From contig NZ_VHLM01000030.1 of the NCBI RefSeq assembly GCF_009764685.1, positions 1 to 64,000 on the forward strand: DNA of 64,000 bases. The letters run 5' to 3'. How positions within the stretch are numbered: position 1 is the first letter of the stretch; each line of letters starts with the position of its first letter. Both the position numbers and the translations under genes were made by a program. The notes beneath the pieces were generated by a model that worked only from the letters and a program-made list of their open reading frames with translations, ran no database searches and was not told the DNA's origin. Below are positions 38,488 to 47,874 of this stretch, piece by piece. The DNA comes from Flavobacterium sp. I-STPP5a (GTDB lineage: Bacteria; Bacteroidota; Bacteroidia; Flavobacteriales; Flavobacteriaceae).

Positions 38488-40032
38488 ATGGAAAATTTCA
38501 GAAATATTAATCCTGTAAAGGTTGATAAAAGCACAATAATAAGCTTAGAAAAAGGAAAATTGCAGCCTCAAGTACTTGAACTAGAGGAAGCTGTTCTAGG
38601 CGCAATGATGATTGATAAAAAAGGGGTTGATGATGTAATTGATATTTTGCAACCTGATGCTTTTTACAAAGAAGCACACAAGCATATTTTTGAAGCCATC
38701 GTTCAATTGTTTACTGAGACACAACCTATAGATTTATTGACGGTATCGGCTCAGCTGAAGAAAAACGCAAAACTAGAGTTGGCCGGTGGCGATTTTTATT
38801 TAATCCAGCTTACGCAAAAGATATCCTCATCAGCACATATTGAATTTCACTCTAGAATTATACTTCAAAAATTTATTCAACGAAGTTTAATTCGGATTTC
38901 AACTGAAATTATTGAAGATTCTTATGATGAAACTACAGATGTTTTTGATTTATTAGATAGAGCTGAATCTAAGCTTTATGAAGTTACTCAAGGAAACATA
39001 AAACGAAGTTCAGAAACAGCACAAAGTCTTGTACTGCAAGCCAAAAAACGTATTGAAGAAATTGCAGGTCAAGAGGGATTAAGTGGTGTAGCCACTGGTT
39101 TTGATAAGCTAGACAAAATTACTTCAGGATGGCAGCCAAGTGATTTAATTATTATTGCTGCAAGACCTGCTATGGGAAAAACAGCATTTGTATTGTCAAT
39201 GGCTAGGAATATGGCTATTGATTTTAAAATGCCGGTTGCCTTATTTTCTTTAGAGATGGCATCGGTGCAATTAATTACACGTTTAATTTCATCCGAGACT
39301 GGATTATCATCTGAAAAATTGCGTACAGGTAAATTAGAAAAACACGAGTGGGAGCAATTAAGTACCAAAGTTAAAAATTTAGAAAAAGCACCTCTTTTTA
39401 TAGATGATACTCCTTCGCTTTCCATTTTTGATTTACGTGCCAAAGCAAGACGTTTGGTATCGCAACACGGAATTCGAATCATAATTGTAGATTATTTGCA
39501 ATTAATGACTGCAGGAGGTAGTGGTAAAGGTGGCGGAAACAGAGAGCAAGAAATATCTACTATTTCCCGAAATTTAAAAGCATTGGCTAAGGAGTTGAAC
39601 GTTCCCGTTATTGCGCTTTCTCAACTTTCGCGTGCGGTAGAAACCCGTGGTTCTAGTAAACGTCCGTTACTGTCTGATTTACGTGAATCTGGAGCTATTG
39701 AGCAGGATGCTGATATTGTATCCTTCTTGTACCGTCCGGAGTATTATAAAATTGACGAATGGGATGATGACGAAGCTTCGCCAACCACAGGTCAAGCCGA
39801 AATCATGATTGCAAAACACCGTAATGGTAGTATAGAAAACGTGAGACTTAAGTTTATAGGGCATTTAGGTAAATTTGACAACTTGGAGGATTATAGTGGC
39901 GGCTATGATGATTTGCCTTCTAGTATGAACCAAGACGACAATCCTTTTGTTACAAAAAATTTGCCATCAGCTAATGAAGCTTTTGGAAGTAATTTTAATG
40001 ATGATGAAGATGATAGTGATGTACCCTTTTAA
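38488..40032 (+). CDS. dnaB: Replicative DNA helicase DnaB
   Basis: A 514-residue hexameric helicase that unwinds the fork and recruits primase. The N-terminal domain (about 20-130: QVLELEEAVLGAMMIDKKG) binds primase. The RecA-like C-terminal domain begins near 200 and has Walker A ARPAMGKTAF at about 225-234, Walker B IIIVDYLQLM, and the arginine-finger region LSQLSRAVETR with SDLRESGAIEQDAD. No intein is present. The acidic tail is usual in Bacteroidota. It has its own terminator. Confidence 0.97.
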   Translation: MENFRNINPVKVDKSTIISLEKGKLQPQVLELEEAVLGAMMIDKKGVDDVIDILQPDAFYKEAHKHIFEAIVQLFTETQPIDLLTVSAQLKKNAKLELAGGDFYLIQLTQKISSSAHIEFHSRIILQKFIQRSLIRISTEIIEDSYDETTDVFDLLDRAESKLYEVTQGNIKRSSETAQSLVLQAKKRIEEIAGQEGLSGVATGFDKLDKITSGWQPSDLIIIAARPAMGKTAFVLSMARNMAIDFKMPVALFSLEMASVQLITRLISSETGLSSEKLRTGKLEKHEWEQLSTKVKNLEKAPLFIDDTPSLSIFDLRAKARRLVSQHGIRIIIVDYLQLMTAGGSGKGGGNREQEISTISRNLKALAKELNVPVIALSQLSRAVETRGSSKRPLLSDLRESGAIEQDADIVSFLYRPEYYKIDEWDDDEASPTTGQAEIMIAKHRNGSIENVRLKFIGHLGKFDNLEDYSGGYDDLPSSMNQDDNPFVTKNLPSANEAFGSNFNDDEDDSDVPF

Positions 40033-40054
40033 TGGTGTATCGTAAGTATATAAA

Positions 40055-40092
40055 AATGCCCTCAAATGAATATTTTTGAGGGCATTTTTTTT
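40055..40092 (+). terminator. Rho-independent terminator of dnaB
   Basis: ATGCCCTCAAA (40056-40066) pairs with TTTTGAGGGCAT (40074-40085), followed by a run of T. Confidence 0.93.
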
Positions 40093-40213
40093 GGTAAAAT
40101 TATCATTACATTATTAATGAAATTATAATGTTCTTTTTTGAAAAAAAATAAATATCTTAGCACTGCTTATTTAATACAGTAAGTACTATAAACTAACTTA
40201 TAAAAAAACAATT

Positions 40214-40591
40214 ATGGACAACGAAAATTTTGGAGAATCAATTGAAGTTTCATTACAAACTGCTGAAAAGTGGACCAAAGCTTTTAGAGGTAAGCAAGAA
40301 TTAGAAGGAAATAAAAAGAAAGTAGATGCTTTTTTAATTCCAAGAGAAAGTCTTGAAGCGGTATTAGCTCTTAAAACAGATGCTGTGCGTGCCTACCTTG
40401 GGATTAATAATAAAAAAGAAGAAACACTTATCTTTGTAGGAGCAAATAGAGACGAAAAAGGTATTTACAGAGATGTTTTTGGAACTTCGAAAACTGCTGT
40501 CGAGGGTAATTCAGATGAAGGTGGTATTGTGTATGATGCTTCAAGACCTTGCCCTCCACACGGCGACCCAGACAGTCCATTACAAAATTAA
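40214..40591 (+). CDS. Conserved hypothetical protein of Bacteroidota
   Basis: A 125-residue soluble protein. It has SLQTAEKWTKAFRGK at the start and AFLIPRESLEAVLALKTDAV then RAYLGINNKKEETLIFVGAN in the middle. It ends in YDASRPCPPHGDPDSPLQN, a Cys-Pro-rich tail that recurs in related flavobacterial proteins. I know no function. The next gene begins 5 bp after its stop, and a membrane protein, sensor kinase and response regulator follow, so it may be read by or belong to that signalling unit. Confidence 0.8.
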   Translation: MDNENFGESIEVSLQTAEKWTKAFRGKQELEGNKKKVDAFLIPRESLEAVLALKTDAVRAYLGINNKKEETLIFVGANRDEKGIYRDVFGTSKTAVEGNSDEGGIVYDASRPCPPHGDPDSPLQN

Positions 40592-40596
40592 TAGGA

Positions 40597-41253
40597 ATGG
40601 GTTTAATTTTAGTATATATAGGATATTTTCTATTAGTACTAAATTTTATTTTATACTGGGGAGGTTTTTCTAAACATGGGAAAACCTTCCAATATCTTAC
40701 TTATTATCTAACAGTTTTAGTTATTGTACAAGTAAGTATGGAAATTTTAGTATTACAAAGTAAAAATAACTTATTTCTAATTCATGCATATTTTATCGGA
40801 CAGTTTTTTTGTTTGGGTTTTTTTTACAAATCATTAATGAAGACTAAAGCACAAGTTGCTATAATAAAATACACTATGATTGTGGGTTCTTTATTGTTAT
40901 TGCTGGATTATTGCTTCTATCCTGAGCAATTTTTTAAGTTTAATTTATTTGAAATTGCTCTTACTTCATTGCTTGTAGTTTTGTATGCCGTCATGCATTT
41001 GTACAACATGTTGTTAGAGAATAAGGAGTATTATTATTTAACCATAGGAATAATTTTATATTTACTGGCAAGTACCGTTTTGTTTTTTGTAGGAAACTTA
41101 ACAATAGGTTTGAGTGTTGAATTTAAGTTATTGACTTGGAACGTAAATTATTTTTTAATAATTTTTTTTCAATTGCTTATTTTAGTTGAATGGAAAAAAA
41201 GTTTTTCTAAAAAAGTATTAAAAAGTAACCATGAAAGGAAGTCAAATATATGA
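40597..41253 (+). CDS. Multi-pass membrane protein upstream of a sensor kinase
   Basis: A 218-residue integral membrane protein with about seven predicted helices and almost no soluble part. I chose the ATG at 40597 (MGLILVYIGYFLLVLNFILY), 5 bp after the previous stop; an earlier in-frame start would lie inside that gene. No family is recognised. It overlaps the histidine kinase gene by 23 bp and is likely the membrane sensing partner or an accessory of that kinase. The same small gene order may be worth looking for elsewhere. Confidence 0.75.
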   Translation: MGLILVYIGYFLLVLNFILYWGGFSKHGKTFQYLTYYLTVLVIVQVSMEILVLQSKNNLFLIHAYFIGQFFCLGFFYKSLMKTKAQVAIIKYTMIVGSLLLLLDYCFYPEQFFKFNLFEIALTSLLVVLYAVMHLYNMLLENKEYYYLTIGIILYLLASTVLFFVGNLTIGLSVEFKLLTWNVNYFLIIFFQLLILVEWKKSFSKKVLKSNHERKSNI

Positions 41254-42025
41254 AAAAGAGATTGTTGCAATAATATTGTATACGTCTCTATTTTTTATAC
41301 TGCTAGCTGTAGGTCTAATCGTTTTTTTTTATTTTTCTCGTAAACGAATAATCAAAAAAGAATTAGAGAAAAAAGATTTAGAAATTCAATTTAAACAAGA
41401 TCAAATTCAAGCCGTAATTTTAACTCAAGAAGAAGAAAGAAAAAGAATTGCTCAGGATTTGCATGATGATATAAGTTCAAAATTGAATGTGGTAGCCTTA
41501 AACAGTCATTTGTTAAACAGTCCTAATTTGACTGTGAACGAAGTTCAGGAAATAACGCAAAATATAATTGAGTTAACAGGCAAGGCATTGGACAGCTCTA
41601 GAAAAATTGCACACGCGTTGCTACCGCCTGTTTTGGAAAAATTTGGTTTACACGCAGGAGTCGAAGAATTGTGTTTAGAGTTTAGTACTTCAAAGGCTGT
41701 AAATGTAAATTACAGCTCTAGAACAGCATTCAATATAGCAGAAAATGGTCGTCATTTACATGTGTTCAGGATTTTACAGGAACTAATGAATAACTCTTTG
41801 CGTCACGGCAAAGCTACTAAGATTGCTATTCTTTTTGAAGAAATAGAAAATAGAAAGCAATGTACGTATACGGATAATGGAATTGGTTTTGTAATCGATA
41901 GTTCTGATAATATGAAAGGATTAGGGATGAAAAACATTGAAAGCCGAATTGCTTTTTTGAAAGGTGCTATGGATGTAAAATCTGCGCCAAACGAAGGAGT
42001 TACAATAATTTTTAATTTTGACTAA
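41231..42025 (+). CDS. Sensor histidine kinase (HisKA_3, NarX/DesK type)
   Basis: A 264-residue kinase with one N-terminal membrane helix (VAIILYTSLFFILLAVGLIV). The phospho-acceptor His78 is in EEERKRIAQDLHDDISSKLN, the HisKA_3 signature. The HATPase_c domain (about 165-264) includes ELMNNSLRHGKA (N box), TDNGIGF and GLGMKNIESR. It has almost no periplasmic sensor, so input must come from a partner, possibly the membrane protein encoded just upstream. It overlaps the response regulator gene by one base. Confidence 0.93.
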   Translation: MKGSQIYEKEIVAIILYTSLFFILLAVGLIVFFYFSRKRIIKKELEKKDLEIQFKQDQIQAVILTQEEERKRIAQDLHDDISSKLNVVALNSHLLNSPNLTVNEVQEITQNIIELTGKALDSSRKIAHALLPPVLEKFGLHAGVEELCLEFSTSKAVNVNYSSRTAFNIAENGRHLHVFRILQELMNNSLRHGKATKIAILFEEIENRKQCTYTDNGIGFVIDSSDNMKGLGMKNIESRIAFLKGAMDVKSAPNEGVTIIFNFD

Positions 42026-42690
42026 TGAAAAATAGTATTAAAATTATTATAGTGGATGATGAAATTCTTTTTAGAAAAGGAATTTCATTTTTATTGGATA
42101 GAGAAAAAAACATTGATGTAATTTATGAAGCTTCAAGTGGCGGAGAGCTCTTGGGTTTTCTTGAAAGCAATCAGGACAATCATCCCGATATTATCATAAT
42201 GGATTTGAAAATGCAGGGTATAAATGGTGTAGAGGCTACAAAAATAATTCATACCGTTTATCCTGGTATAAAAATTATTGCTTTAACAAGTTACAATACA
42301 AAATCTTTTATATCAAATATGATTTCTGTAGGGGCAGTGGCTTACTTAGTAAAAAACACAACTCCACAAGAACTTTTGATAACGATAAACGAAGTAGCTA
42401 CAAGAGGATATTACTACACAGATTACATTATGAAGGTAATTCAAGAGGATATTTCAATGGTGAAAAAAACCAAGTGTTTATTAGACTCTAATTTTTTAAC
42501 TACTAGGGAAATTCAAGTTTTGAAACTTATATGCGATCAAAAAAGTAGTACAGAAATAGCAGACGATTTGTTTATTAGTCCAAGAACTGTTGAAGGACAT
42601 AGAAATAATTTACTTTTAAAGACAGAGTCAAGAAATATTGCAGGTTTAGTATTGTTTGCAATTCAAAATGATATAATGAGTATGGAGTAG
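42025..42690 (+). CDS. LuxR/NarL-type response regulator
   Basis: A 221-residue response regulator. The receiver domain covers 1-125, with acidic residues D11-D12, the phospho-acceptor Asp60 (IIIMDLKM), Thr/Ser in ALTSYN and Lys in YLVKNT. The LuxR-type helix-turn-helix is at about 155-215 (LTTREIQVLKLICDQKSSTE, then LFISPRTVEGHRNN). It is the cognate partner of the overlapping kinase. Its targets are unknown. Confidence 0.95.
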   Translation: MKNSIKIIIVDDEILFRKGISFLLDREKNIDVIYEASSGGELLGFLESNQDNHPDIIIMDLKMQGINGVEATKIIHTVYPGIKIIALTSYNTKSFISNMISVGAVAYLVKNTTPQELLITINEVATRGYYYTDYIMKVIQEDISMVKKTKCLLDSNFLTTREIQVLKLICDQKSSTEIADDLFISPRTVEGHRNNLLLKTESRNIAGLVLFAIQNDIMSME

Positions 42691-42748
42691 TATAATTTAA
42701 AAGCTAAAAATGTACAGAAGTTCTAAACGAATTTGTTTTTATTAATTA

Positions 42749-43270
42749 TTATTGAAATGAAGAGGTTTGTTGCATTTTTTGACTAATAAATAGTTTCATA
42801 GTTTCTTCAAGCTGCTCGTTTAGTAGTTCGCTATCATAATAATTGAGTATAGTTTTTTTTAAGGTAATACTTTGTATTGCAAAATGAATCCTATAATCCA
42901 TTTCTTGTATAGACATTGTTTTTACAAACTTAGAGTGGAAGGGATTCACAAAATAACTTAAACCCAAACGCATTGTTGATTTTTTTAAAATCCCAAACTC
43001 AATATCATTCAAAGAAATTTCAGTACGTGCAATTCGTATCCTTTTTAAATTATACCTGCTGTTTAAGTCAATATTTTCTTTTTTCATGATTAAAAAGTAG
43101 GCGTAATAAATATTGATCCAAAATGTTTTTTTTAGATCATCTGTATTTAAACTTTTTTCCAATTTGTCAGCACGAGTAAAATATAGCTGACGTCTTAACA
43201 AACTTGTATCTCCGTTTGCTTGCACTACGGATAAAATTTTAGCAGATAAAGAGGTGTGATAATTTTTCAA
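42749..43270 (-). CDS. DUF547-family protein, possibly shortened
   Basis: A 173-residue soluble protein. FWINIYYAYF near residues 50-60, IEFGILKKSTMRL and YRIHFAIQSITLKK correspond to the DUF547 pattern (FWINIYNAY, IEHGILR, PRIHFALNCG), although several usual residues are changed, including the Cys after the HFA segment. DUF547 members are often longer and secreted. This one lacks a signal and the usual start, so it may be a reduced or degenerate copy. Confidence 0.6.
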   Translation of the reverse strand: MKNYHTSLSAKILSVVQANGDTSLLRRQLYFTRADKLEKSLNTDDLKKTFWINIYYAYFLIMKKENIDLNSRYNLKRIRIARTEISLNDIEFGILKKSTMRLGLSYFVNPFHSKFVKTMSIQEMDYRIHFAIQSITLKKTILNYYDSELLNEQLEETMKLFISQKMQQTSSFQ

Positions 43271-43334
43271 AATTTACGTATTAACATTATTAATTTATGC
43301 GAGGTATTGAAAACACAACACGTAAAATAAGATT

Positions 43335-43463
43335 ATGAATATGACCAGTAAGCATAAACCTATTTTTTTTAAAACATTCAAAGGATTTATTGGTGTATTA
43401 TTGAAATTGTTATTCCAAGTTTCATTTTTCATGGTTAGTTTTTTAATATGCTGTGCAAGTTAA
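43335..43463 (+). CDS. Possible small membrane protein (42 aa)
   Basis: The frame MNMTSKHKPIFFKTFKGFIG continues into a hydrophobic helix (VLLKLLFQVSFFMVSFLICC). It is a basic N-terminus plus one helix, which fits a small membrane protein. There is no other support. It lies in the 317-bp gap before the asparagine-synthetase-B-like gene, where I see nothing else but a -7 element. Confidence 0.35.
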   Translation: MNMTSKHKPIFFKTFKGFIGVLLKLLFQVSFFMVSFLICCAS

Positions 43464-43560
43464 GTTTAAACCTATAATTGATAATGCGTAGTTTTACGTG
43501 TTTTTATTCTTGCAGTTAAATTAAATAGTTAAATTATTTAACTAGGAGTAGCTTAGTTAC

Positions 43561-43568
43561 TATATTTG
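43561..43568 (+). promoter_or_regulatory. -7 element upstream of the asnB-like gene
   Basis: TATATTTG, a full match to TAnnTTTG, lies 19 bp before the ATG at 43588. Confidence 0.5.
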
Positions 43569-43587
43569 GGTTATAAATAGATTTAAC

Positions 43588-44847
43588 ATGCTAAAACGTT
43601 TTATTATTCTTGTATTATTTTTGTTGTCTTGTACCATGAAGGCTTCCTTTTTATTGTTACCAATGGATGAAACGGTTCAAAAAAACCATTTAAAAGCATA
43701 CGGAATAACATTTTGGTGTTTGAATAAAAATTATAAAGCTAGTTGGTTGCTGAATTATAGAGGTGGTTCTTTTTTGTTGCCAGACGCTGACGAGATTAGA
43801 AAAGAATGCCAGATCCGTGGGGTGAGTTTTGAAATTCTTTCAGATCAAGAACAAGCCACTATTTTAAGTGAAATTTCCAGTCCATCACAAAATATGGAAT
43901 CAGTAGTTCTTGAAAAAGCGCCTAAGATTGCAGTGTATACCCCAAAAGGGAAACAACCTTGGGATGATGCTGTAACGCTTGTGTTAACTTATGCGGAGAT
44001 TCCGTTTACGCCTATTTATGATGAAGAGGTTTTATCTGATCAATTATTGCTTTATGATTGGTTGCATTTACATCATGAAGATTTTACGGGACAGTATGGG
44101 AAATTTTACAATGCCTTTAAGAATGTTCCGTGGTATATCGAGCAAAAGAAAGGAGCTGAACTGCTTGCAACCAAATTAGGGTACACAAAAGTTTCACAAC
44201 AAAAAGGAGCTGTTGCTAAAAAAATTAGAGATTTTGTTATTGGTGGAGGATTTATGTTTGCCATGTGTTCAGCCACAGATAGCTTTGATATTGCACTAGC
44301 AGCAGATGGTGTTGATATTTGCGAGGCTATGTTTGATGGAGATGCTAGTGAAGGCAATTATCAAACGAAGATGAATTACAGCAGTTCGTTTGCTTTTAAA
44401 GATTTTACGTTAGAACGCAAACCAGAGGTATATGAATTCTCAGATATTGACATGACACCTAAACGTAGAATACCTGTTGATAAAGATTATTTTACACTTA
44501 TGGAATTTTCAGCAAAATGGGATCCCATTCCTAGTATGTTATGCCAAAGTCATACGCAACTAGTAAAAGGATTTATGGGGCAAACTACTGCTTTTGATGC
44601 TGGATTGATAAAATCAAATATTTTAGTCATGGGAAGCTGTGAATTAAATGGTGAGGCAAGGTACATTCATGGTCAAAAAGGGCAAGGAATGTTTACTTTT
44701 TATGGAGGTCATGATCCTGAGGATTTTCAGCACCAAGTGGGTGATCCACCTACTGTATTGGATTTGCATCCAAATTCTCCTGGATACCGCCTGATATTGA
44801 ACAACGTATTGTTTCCGGCTGCCAAAAAGAAAAAATTGAAAACGTAA
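43588..44847 (+). CDS. Asparagine-synthetase-B-like exported protein of the cyanophycin cluster
   Basis: A 419-residue protein with an N-terminal signal or lipobox-like segment (IILVLFLLSCTMKASF). In Flavobacteria it is commonly named asparagine synthetase B, but I see no ATP-pyrophosphatase loop. Instead it has a glutamine-amidotransferase-like part (AVYTPKGKQPWDDAVTLVLT, GGGFMFAMCSATDSFDIALA, with Cys in MCSAT) and ends with FYGGHDPEDFQHQVG. It lies convergent to cyanophycin synthetase and near cyanophycinase and isoaspartyl peptidase, suggesting a link to Asp/Arg metabolism. True activity is unknown. Confidence 0.7.
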   Translation: MLKRFIILVLFLLSCTMKASFLLLPMDETVQKNHLKAYGITFWCLNKNYKASWLLNYRGGSFLLPDADEIRKECQIRGVSFEILSDQEQATILSEISSPSQNMESVVLEKAPKIAVYTPKGKQPWDDAVTLVLTYAEIPFTPIYDEEVLSDQLLLYDWLHLHHEDFTGQYGKFYNAFKNVPWYIEQKKGAELLATKLGYTKVSQQKGAVAKKIRDFVIGGGFMFAMCSATDSFDIALAADGVDICEAMFDGDASEGNYQTKMNYSSSFAFKDFTLERKPEVYEFSDIDMTPKRRIPVDKDYFTLMEFSAKWDPIPSMLCQSHTQLVKGFMGQTTAFDAGLIKSNILVMGSCELNGEARYIHGQKGQGMFTFYGGHDPEDFQHQVGDPPTVLDLHPNSPGYRLILNNVLFPAAKKKKLKT

Positions 44848-44861
44848 ATAGTATTGAAAAC

Positions 44862-44897
44862 AAAAAAACCAGTCTTGTGAACTGGTTTTCTGTTTTT
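44862..44897. terminator. Bidirectional terminator
   Basis: AAAACCAGT (44865-44873) pairs with ACTGGTTTT (44881-44889), with T runs on both strands. It lies between convergent genes. Confidence 0.85.
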
Positions 44898-44899
44898 TT

Positions 44900-44995
44900 A
44901 GCCCTGATGGCAGTGGCATCTCCCGATTTTGAAAAACAAGGCTTTTTTGCCGTAGTTTTTTAAGCGGGAATATAACGGACAGCAGGAATAGCTCC
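44900..44995. repeat. Flavobacterium intergenic repeat (AGCCCTGATGG type)
   Basis: AGCCCTGATGGCAGTGGCAT at one end and AACGGACAGCAGGAATAGCT plus CC at the other frame a variable middle. I recognise this pair of ends from many Flavobacterium intergenic regions. The function is unknown. Confidence 0.7.
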
Positions 44996-45009
44996 AAGAA
45001 AAAAAGAAA

Positions 45010-47634
45010 TTAAAACGTCTCTTTTTCGTTTTCTTTGTCAAGGTATTCTTGAACTATTTCAATGGCATTGGTCACTACATCACTCAATGCGGTTATAAAA
45101 CTGCCCTCTTCGGCGCAATTGATAGCGTGTTTTATGGCTTCAGTTTCTTTTGGAATAATTTCGTAGGTAACATCTTTACCTGAGGTTTTAATACCTTCAA
45201 GAATTAAATTGATAATTTCTTCTTCGGTTCTGCCTCTTAAAAACTTTTCTTGTCTGATGATAATGTGATCAAACATGCACGCTGCAAGGTAGGCACATTC
45301 TCTAATATCTTCATCTCTACGATCTCCTACGCCTGCTATAATTCCTATTTTTTTGGATGCAGTTACGCTTTCCAAATAATCAGCAACTCCTTTATATCCA
45401 CATGCATTGTGTGCGAAATCAATAAGCACTTTGAATTTTTTAAACTCGAAAATATTCATACGTCCAGGCGTTTGCGCAGCACTGGGAATAAATGTTTTTA
45501 AGGATTGACTAATATCACCCGTTTTGAATCCCCATAAATAACTGGCTAAGGTTGCAGCAAGAACATTGGCAATCATGAATTTAGCTTTTCCTCCTAATGT
45601 TAGCGGGACTAGTGTAACTTTTTCCACTCTTATTTTCCATTCCCCCTTTTTAATGGTTATAAAACCATTTTCATAAACGGCTACTGTTTTTCCTTCAGCG
45701 CATTGTTTTTTTATGAATTCGCTATTTTCATTTAAACTAAAGTAGGCTACATTACACTGGAGTTCTTTTGCAATTTTAATGCAATGTTCATCATCTCCAT
45801 TTAAAACTGCCCATCCATTCTTTTTAACGCTCCTAACCACAGTTGCTTTTACTCTGGCAAGATCACTCAAGGTGTGTATGTCACTTAAACCCAAGTGGTC
45901 TTCTTGAATATTTGTAATAATACCAATATCGCAACGGCTAAATCCTAATCCAGATCTCAGGATTCCGCCACGTGCTGTTTCTAGCACTGCAAATTCTACA
46001 GTAGGATCTCTTAGAATATACTCGGCGCTTAATGGTCCTGTTGTATCACCTTTTTCCATCATGTGGTTTTGCACATAAATACCATCAGATGTGGTAAAAC
46101 CAACTTTGAATCCATTGTTTTTTACAATATGTGCAAGGAGTCGGGTAGTGGTCGTTTTACCATTTGTTCCTGTCACCGCAATAATAGGAATTCTACATGA
46201 TTTTCCGGGCGGATATAACATGTCAATCACTGGAGCGGCAACGTTTCTTGGCAATCCTTCTGAGGGAGCCAAATGCATTCTAAAACCTGGTGCTGCATTA
46301 ACCTCTAGAATAACTCCGCCATTTTCTTTTAAAGGTTGTGTTAAATTCTCGGCCATGATATCAACTCCGCATACATCAAGTCCTATAACTCTAGAGATAC
46401 GCTCTGCTAGAAAAATATTTTCAGGATGCATCATATCAGTCACATCAACTGATGTGCCTCCAGTACTTAAATTTGCAGTTGATTTTAAAAATACGGTTTC
46501 ACCATTGTTAGGAATGGTTTCAAGTGTGTAGTTTAGTTTTTCTAGTAAATCTTCGGTATCACGATCAACATCAATTTGAGTTAATACATTTTCATGACCA
46601 TAGCCTCTCCTTGGATCTAAGTTAGTAGTATCTATTAATTGCTGTATGGTATCAACGCCATTACCTACAACATGAGCCGGTACTCTTTTTGCTGCTGCTA
46701 CTAGTTTATTGTCTATGACAAGAACTCTAAAATCAAAACCTGTGATAAATTTTTCTACAATCACCCGTTTGCCATAGGTTTGAGCAAATGCAAGTCCTGA
46801 TACAGCATCTTCCCAATTGGTTACGTTTATAGAAGCGCCTTTTCCGTGGTTGCCTCCCAATGGTTTAAGCACAATAGGATAGCCTATTTTTTTGATCACA
46901 TCGGCTAGGCTTTCTTCATCAACACAAATACTTCCGCTGGCTACAGGAATAGAAGCATTCTCTAGCATTTTTTTTGTTTGTTCTTTATTGCAAGCTATAT
47001 CAACTGCTATACTGCTTGTTTTGCAGGTAATTGTAGCTTGAAAGCGCATTTGGTTTATGCCATATCCTAATTGTACTAATGAGTTAGTTCCTAGACGTAT
47101 CCAAGGAATATCACGCGAAACGGCCTCATCTACAATACTCCCTGTACTTGGTCCTAACCGAACGCGTTCTCTAATTTCACGCATTTTTTGCAAGTCGGCA
47201 TCAATATCATATTCCTTACCCGCAATTAAGGCTTCGGCAATTGCCACTGAAGATTCGGCAGCAAATAAACCTACATTTTCTTCAGTGTAACTAAAAACAA
47301 CATTGTAAGTTCCTGGGGTTTTAGTTTCTCTGGTTCTACCAAAACCAGTTTCCATTCCTGCTAAAGTTTGAATTTCGAGCGCAATGTGCTCAATAACATG
47401 TCCCATCCACGTACCACGATCTACCCTTGAGAAAAATCCACCTCTGCAACCTTCAGAGCATCTATGTTCTATCATGCTGGGCAACATAGCTTCTATTCTT
47501 TCCCTAAAACCTTGGATTTTATTGGTAGGAAATTGTTCCATTTCCTCCAAATCCAATCGCATTTGGATTAATTTTTTTCGTTGAATACTCCAAATATTCG
47601 GTCCACGTAGGGCTTGTATTTTAATAATTTTCAT
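45010..47634 (-). CDS. cphA: Cyanophycin synthetase
   Basis: An 874-residue CphA, which builds multi-L-arginyl-poly-L-aspartate without a ribosome, using ATP. An N-terminal domain of about 160 residues is followed by an ATP-grasp domain (about 215-470: VVKPLGGNHGKGASI, VEKFITGFDFRVLV, ILEVNAAPGFRMHL). A Mur-ligase-like domain comes next, with the P-loop AVTGTNGKTTTTRLL at about 485-500, TTGPLSAEYI and DFAHNACGYKGV. The length and domain order are standard. It is transcribed towards the asnB-like gene and divergently from cphB, so polymer synthesis and breakdown sit side by side. Confidence 0.95.
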   Translation of the reverse strand: MKIIKIQALRGPNIWSIQRKKLIQMRLDLEEMEQFPTNKIQGFRERIEAMLPSMIEHRCSEGCRGGFFSRVDRGTWMGHVIEHIALEIQTLAGMETGFGRTRETKTPGTYNVVFSYTEENVGLFAAESSVAIAEALIAGKEYDIDADLQKMREIRERVRLGPSTGSIVDEAVSRDIPWIRLGTNSLVQLGYGINQMRFQATITCKTSSIAVDIACNKEQTKKMLENASIPVASGSICVDEESLADVIKKIGYPIVLKPLGGNHGKGASINVTNWEDAVSGLAFAQTYGKRVIVEKFITGFDFRVLVIDNKLVAAAKRVPAHVVGNGVDTIQQLIDTTNLDPRRGYGHENVLTQIDVDRDTEDLLEKLNYTLETIPNNGETVFLKSTANLSTGGTSVDVTDMMHPENIFLAERISRVIGLDVCGVDIMAENLTQPLKENGGVILEVNAAPGFRMHLAPSEGLPRNVAAPVIDMLYPPGKSCRIPIIAVTGTNGKTTTTRLLAHIVKNNGFKVGFTTSDGIYVQNHMMEKGDTTGPLSAEYILRDPTVEFAVLETARGGILRSGLGFSRCDIGIITNIQEDHLGLSDIHTLSDLARVKATVVRSVKKNGWAVLNGDDEHCIKIAKELQCNVAYFSLNENSEFIKKQCAEGKTVAVYENGFITIKKGEWKIRVEKVTLVPLTLGGKAKFMIANVLAATLASYLWGFKTGDISQSLKTFIPSAAQTPGRMNIFEFKKFKVLIDFAHNACGYKGVADYLESVTASKKIGIIAGVGDRRDEDIRECAYLAACMFDHIIIRQEKFLRGRTEEEIINLILEGIKTSGKDVTYEIIPKETEAIKHAINCAEEGSFITALSDVVTNAIEIVQEYLDKENEKETF

Positions 47635-47862
47635 AAAAGCAAAATGATTTTTTTAGGTGAAAGCCAAACAGATGTTTTTATTCTAGAATTTGAGTTTTGA
47701 AATATTTTTCAAAAACAATGTATTAGAAATTAAAATAAAAGCAAGGATTTTACTAATGTAGCCATTTTTGATATGAAATAAAAATTTTATGCAATAATAT
47801 GCTTCAAATTGTATTTTTTTTAAATAAACGCCCTTGCAAATGGTAATTTTTAAGTTTTTAGT

Positions 47863-47870
47863 TATTTTTG
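47863..47870 (+). promoter_or_regulatory. -7 element of cphB
   Basis: TATTTTTG matches TAnnTTTG and lies only 4 bp before the ATG at 47875, so the cphB message may have almost no leader. The remaining 220 bp between cphA and cphB hold nothing else I can support. Confidence 0.45.
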
Positions 47871-47874
47871 CCAA

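Noticed and set aside
47683..47874. Minus-strand frame of 63 codons between cphA and cphB
   Set aside because: It covers the cphB promoter region, has AT-driven Lys/Ile/Phe composition, and no recognisable start context.
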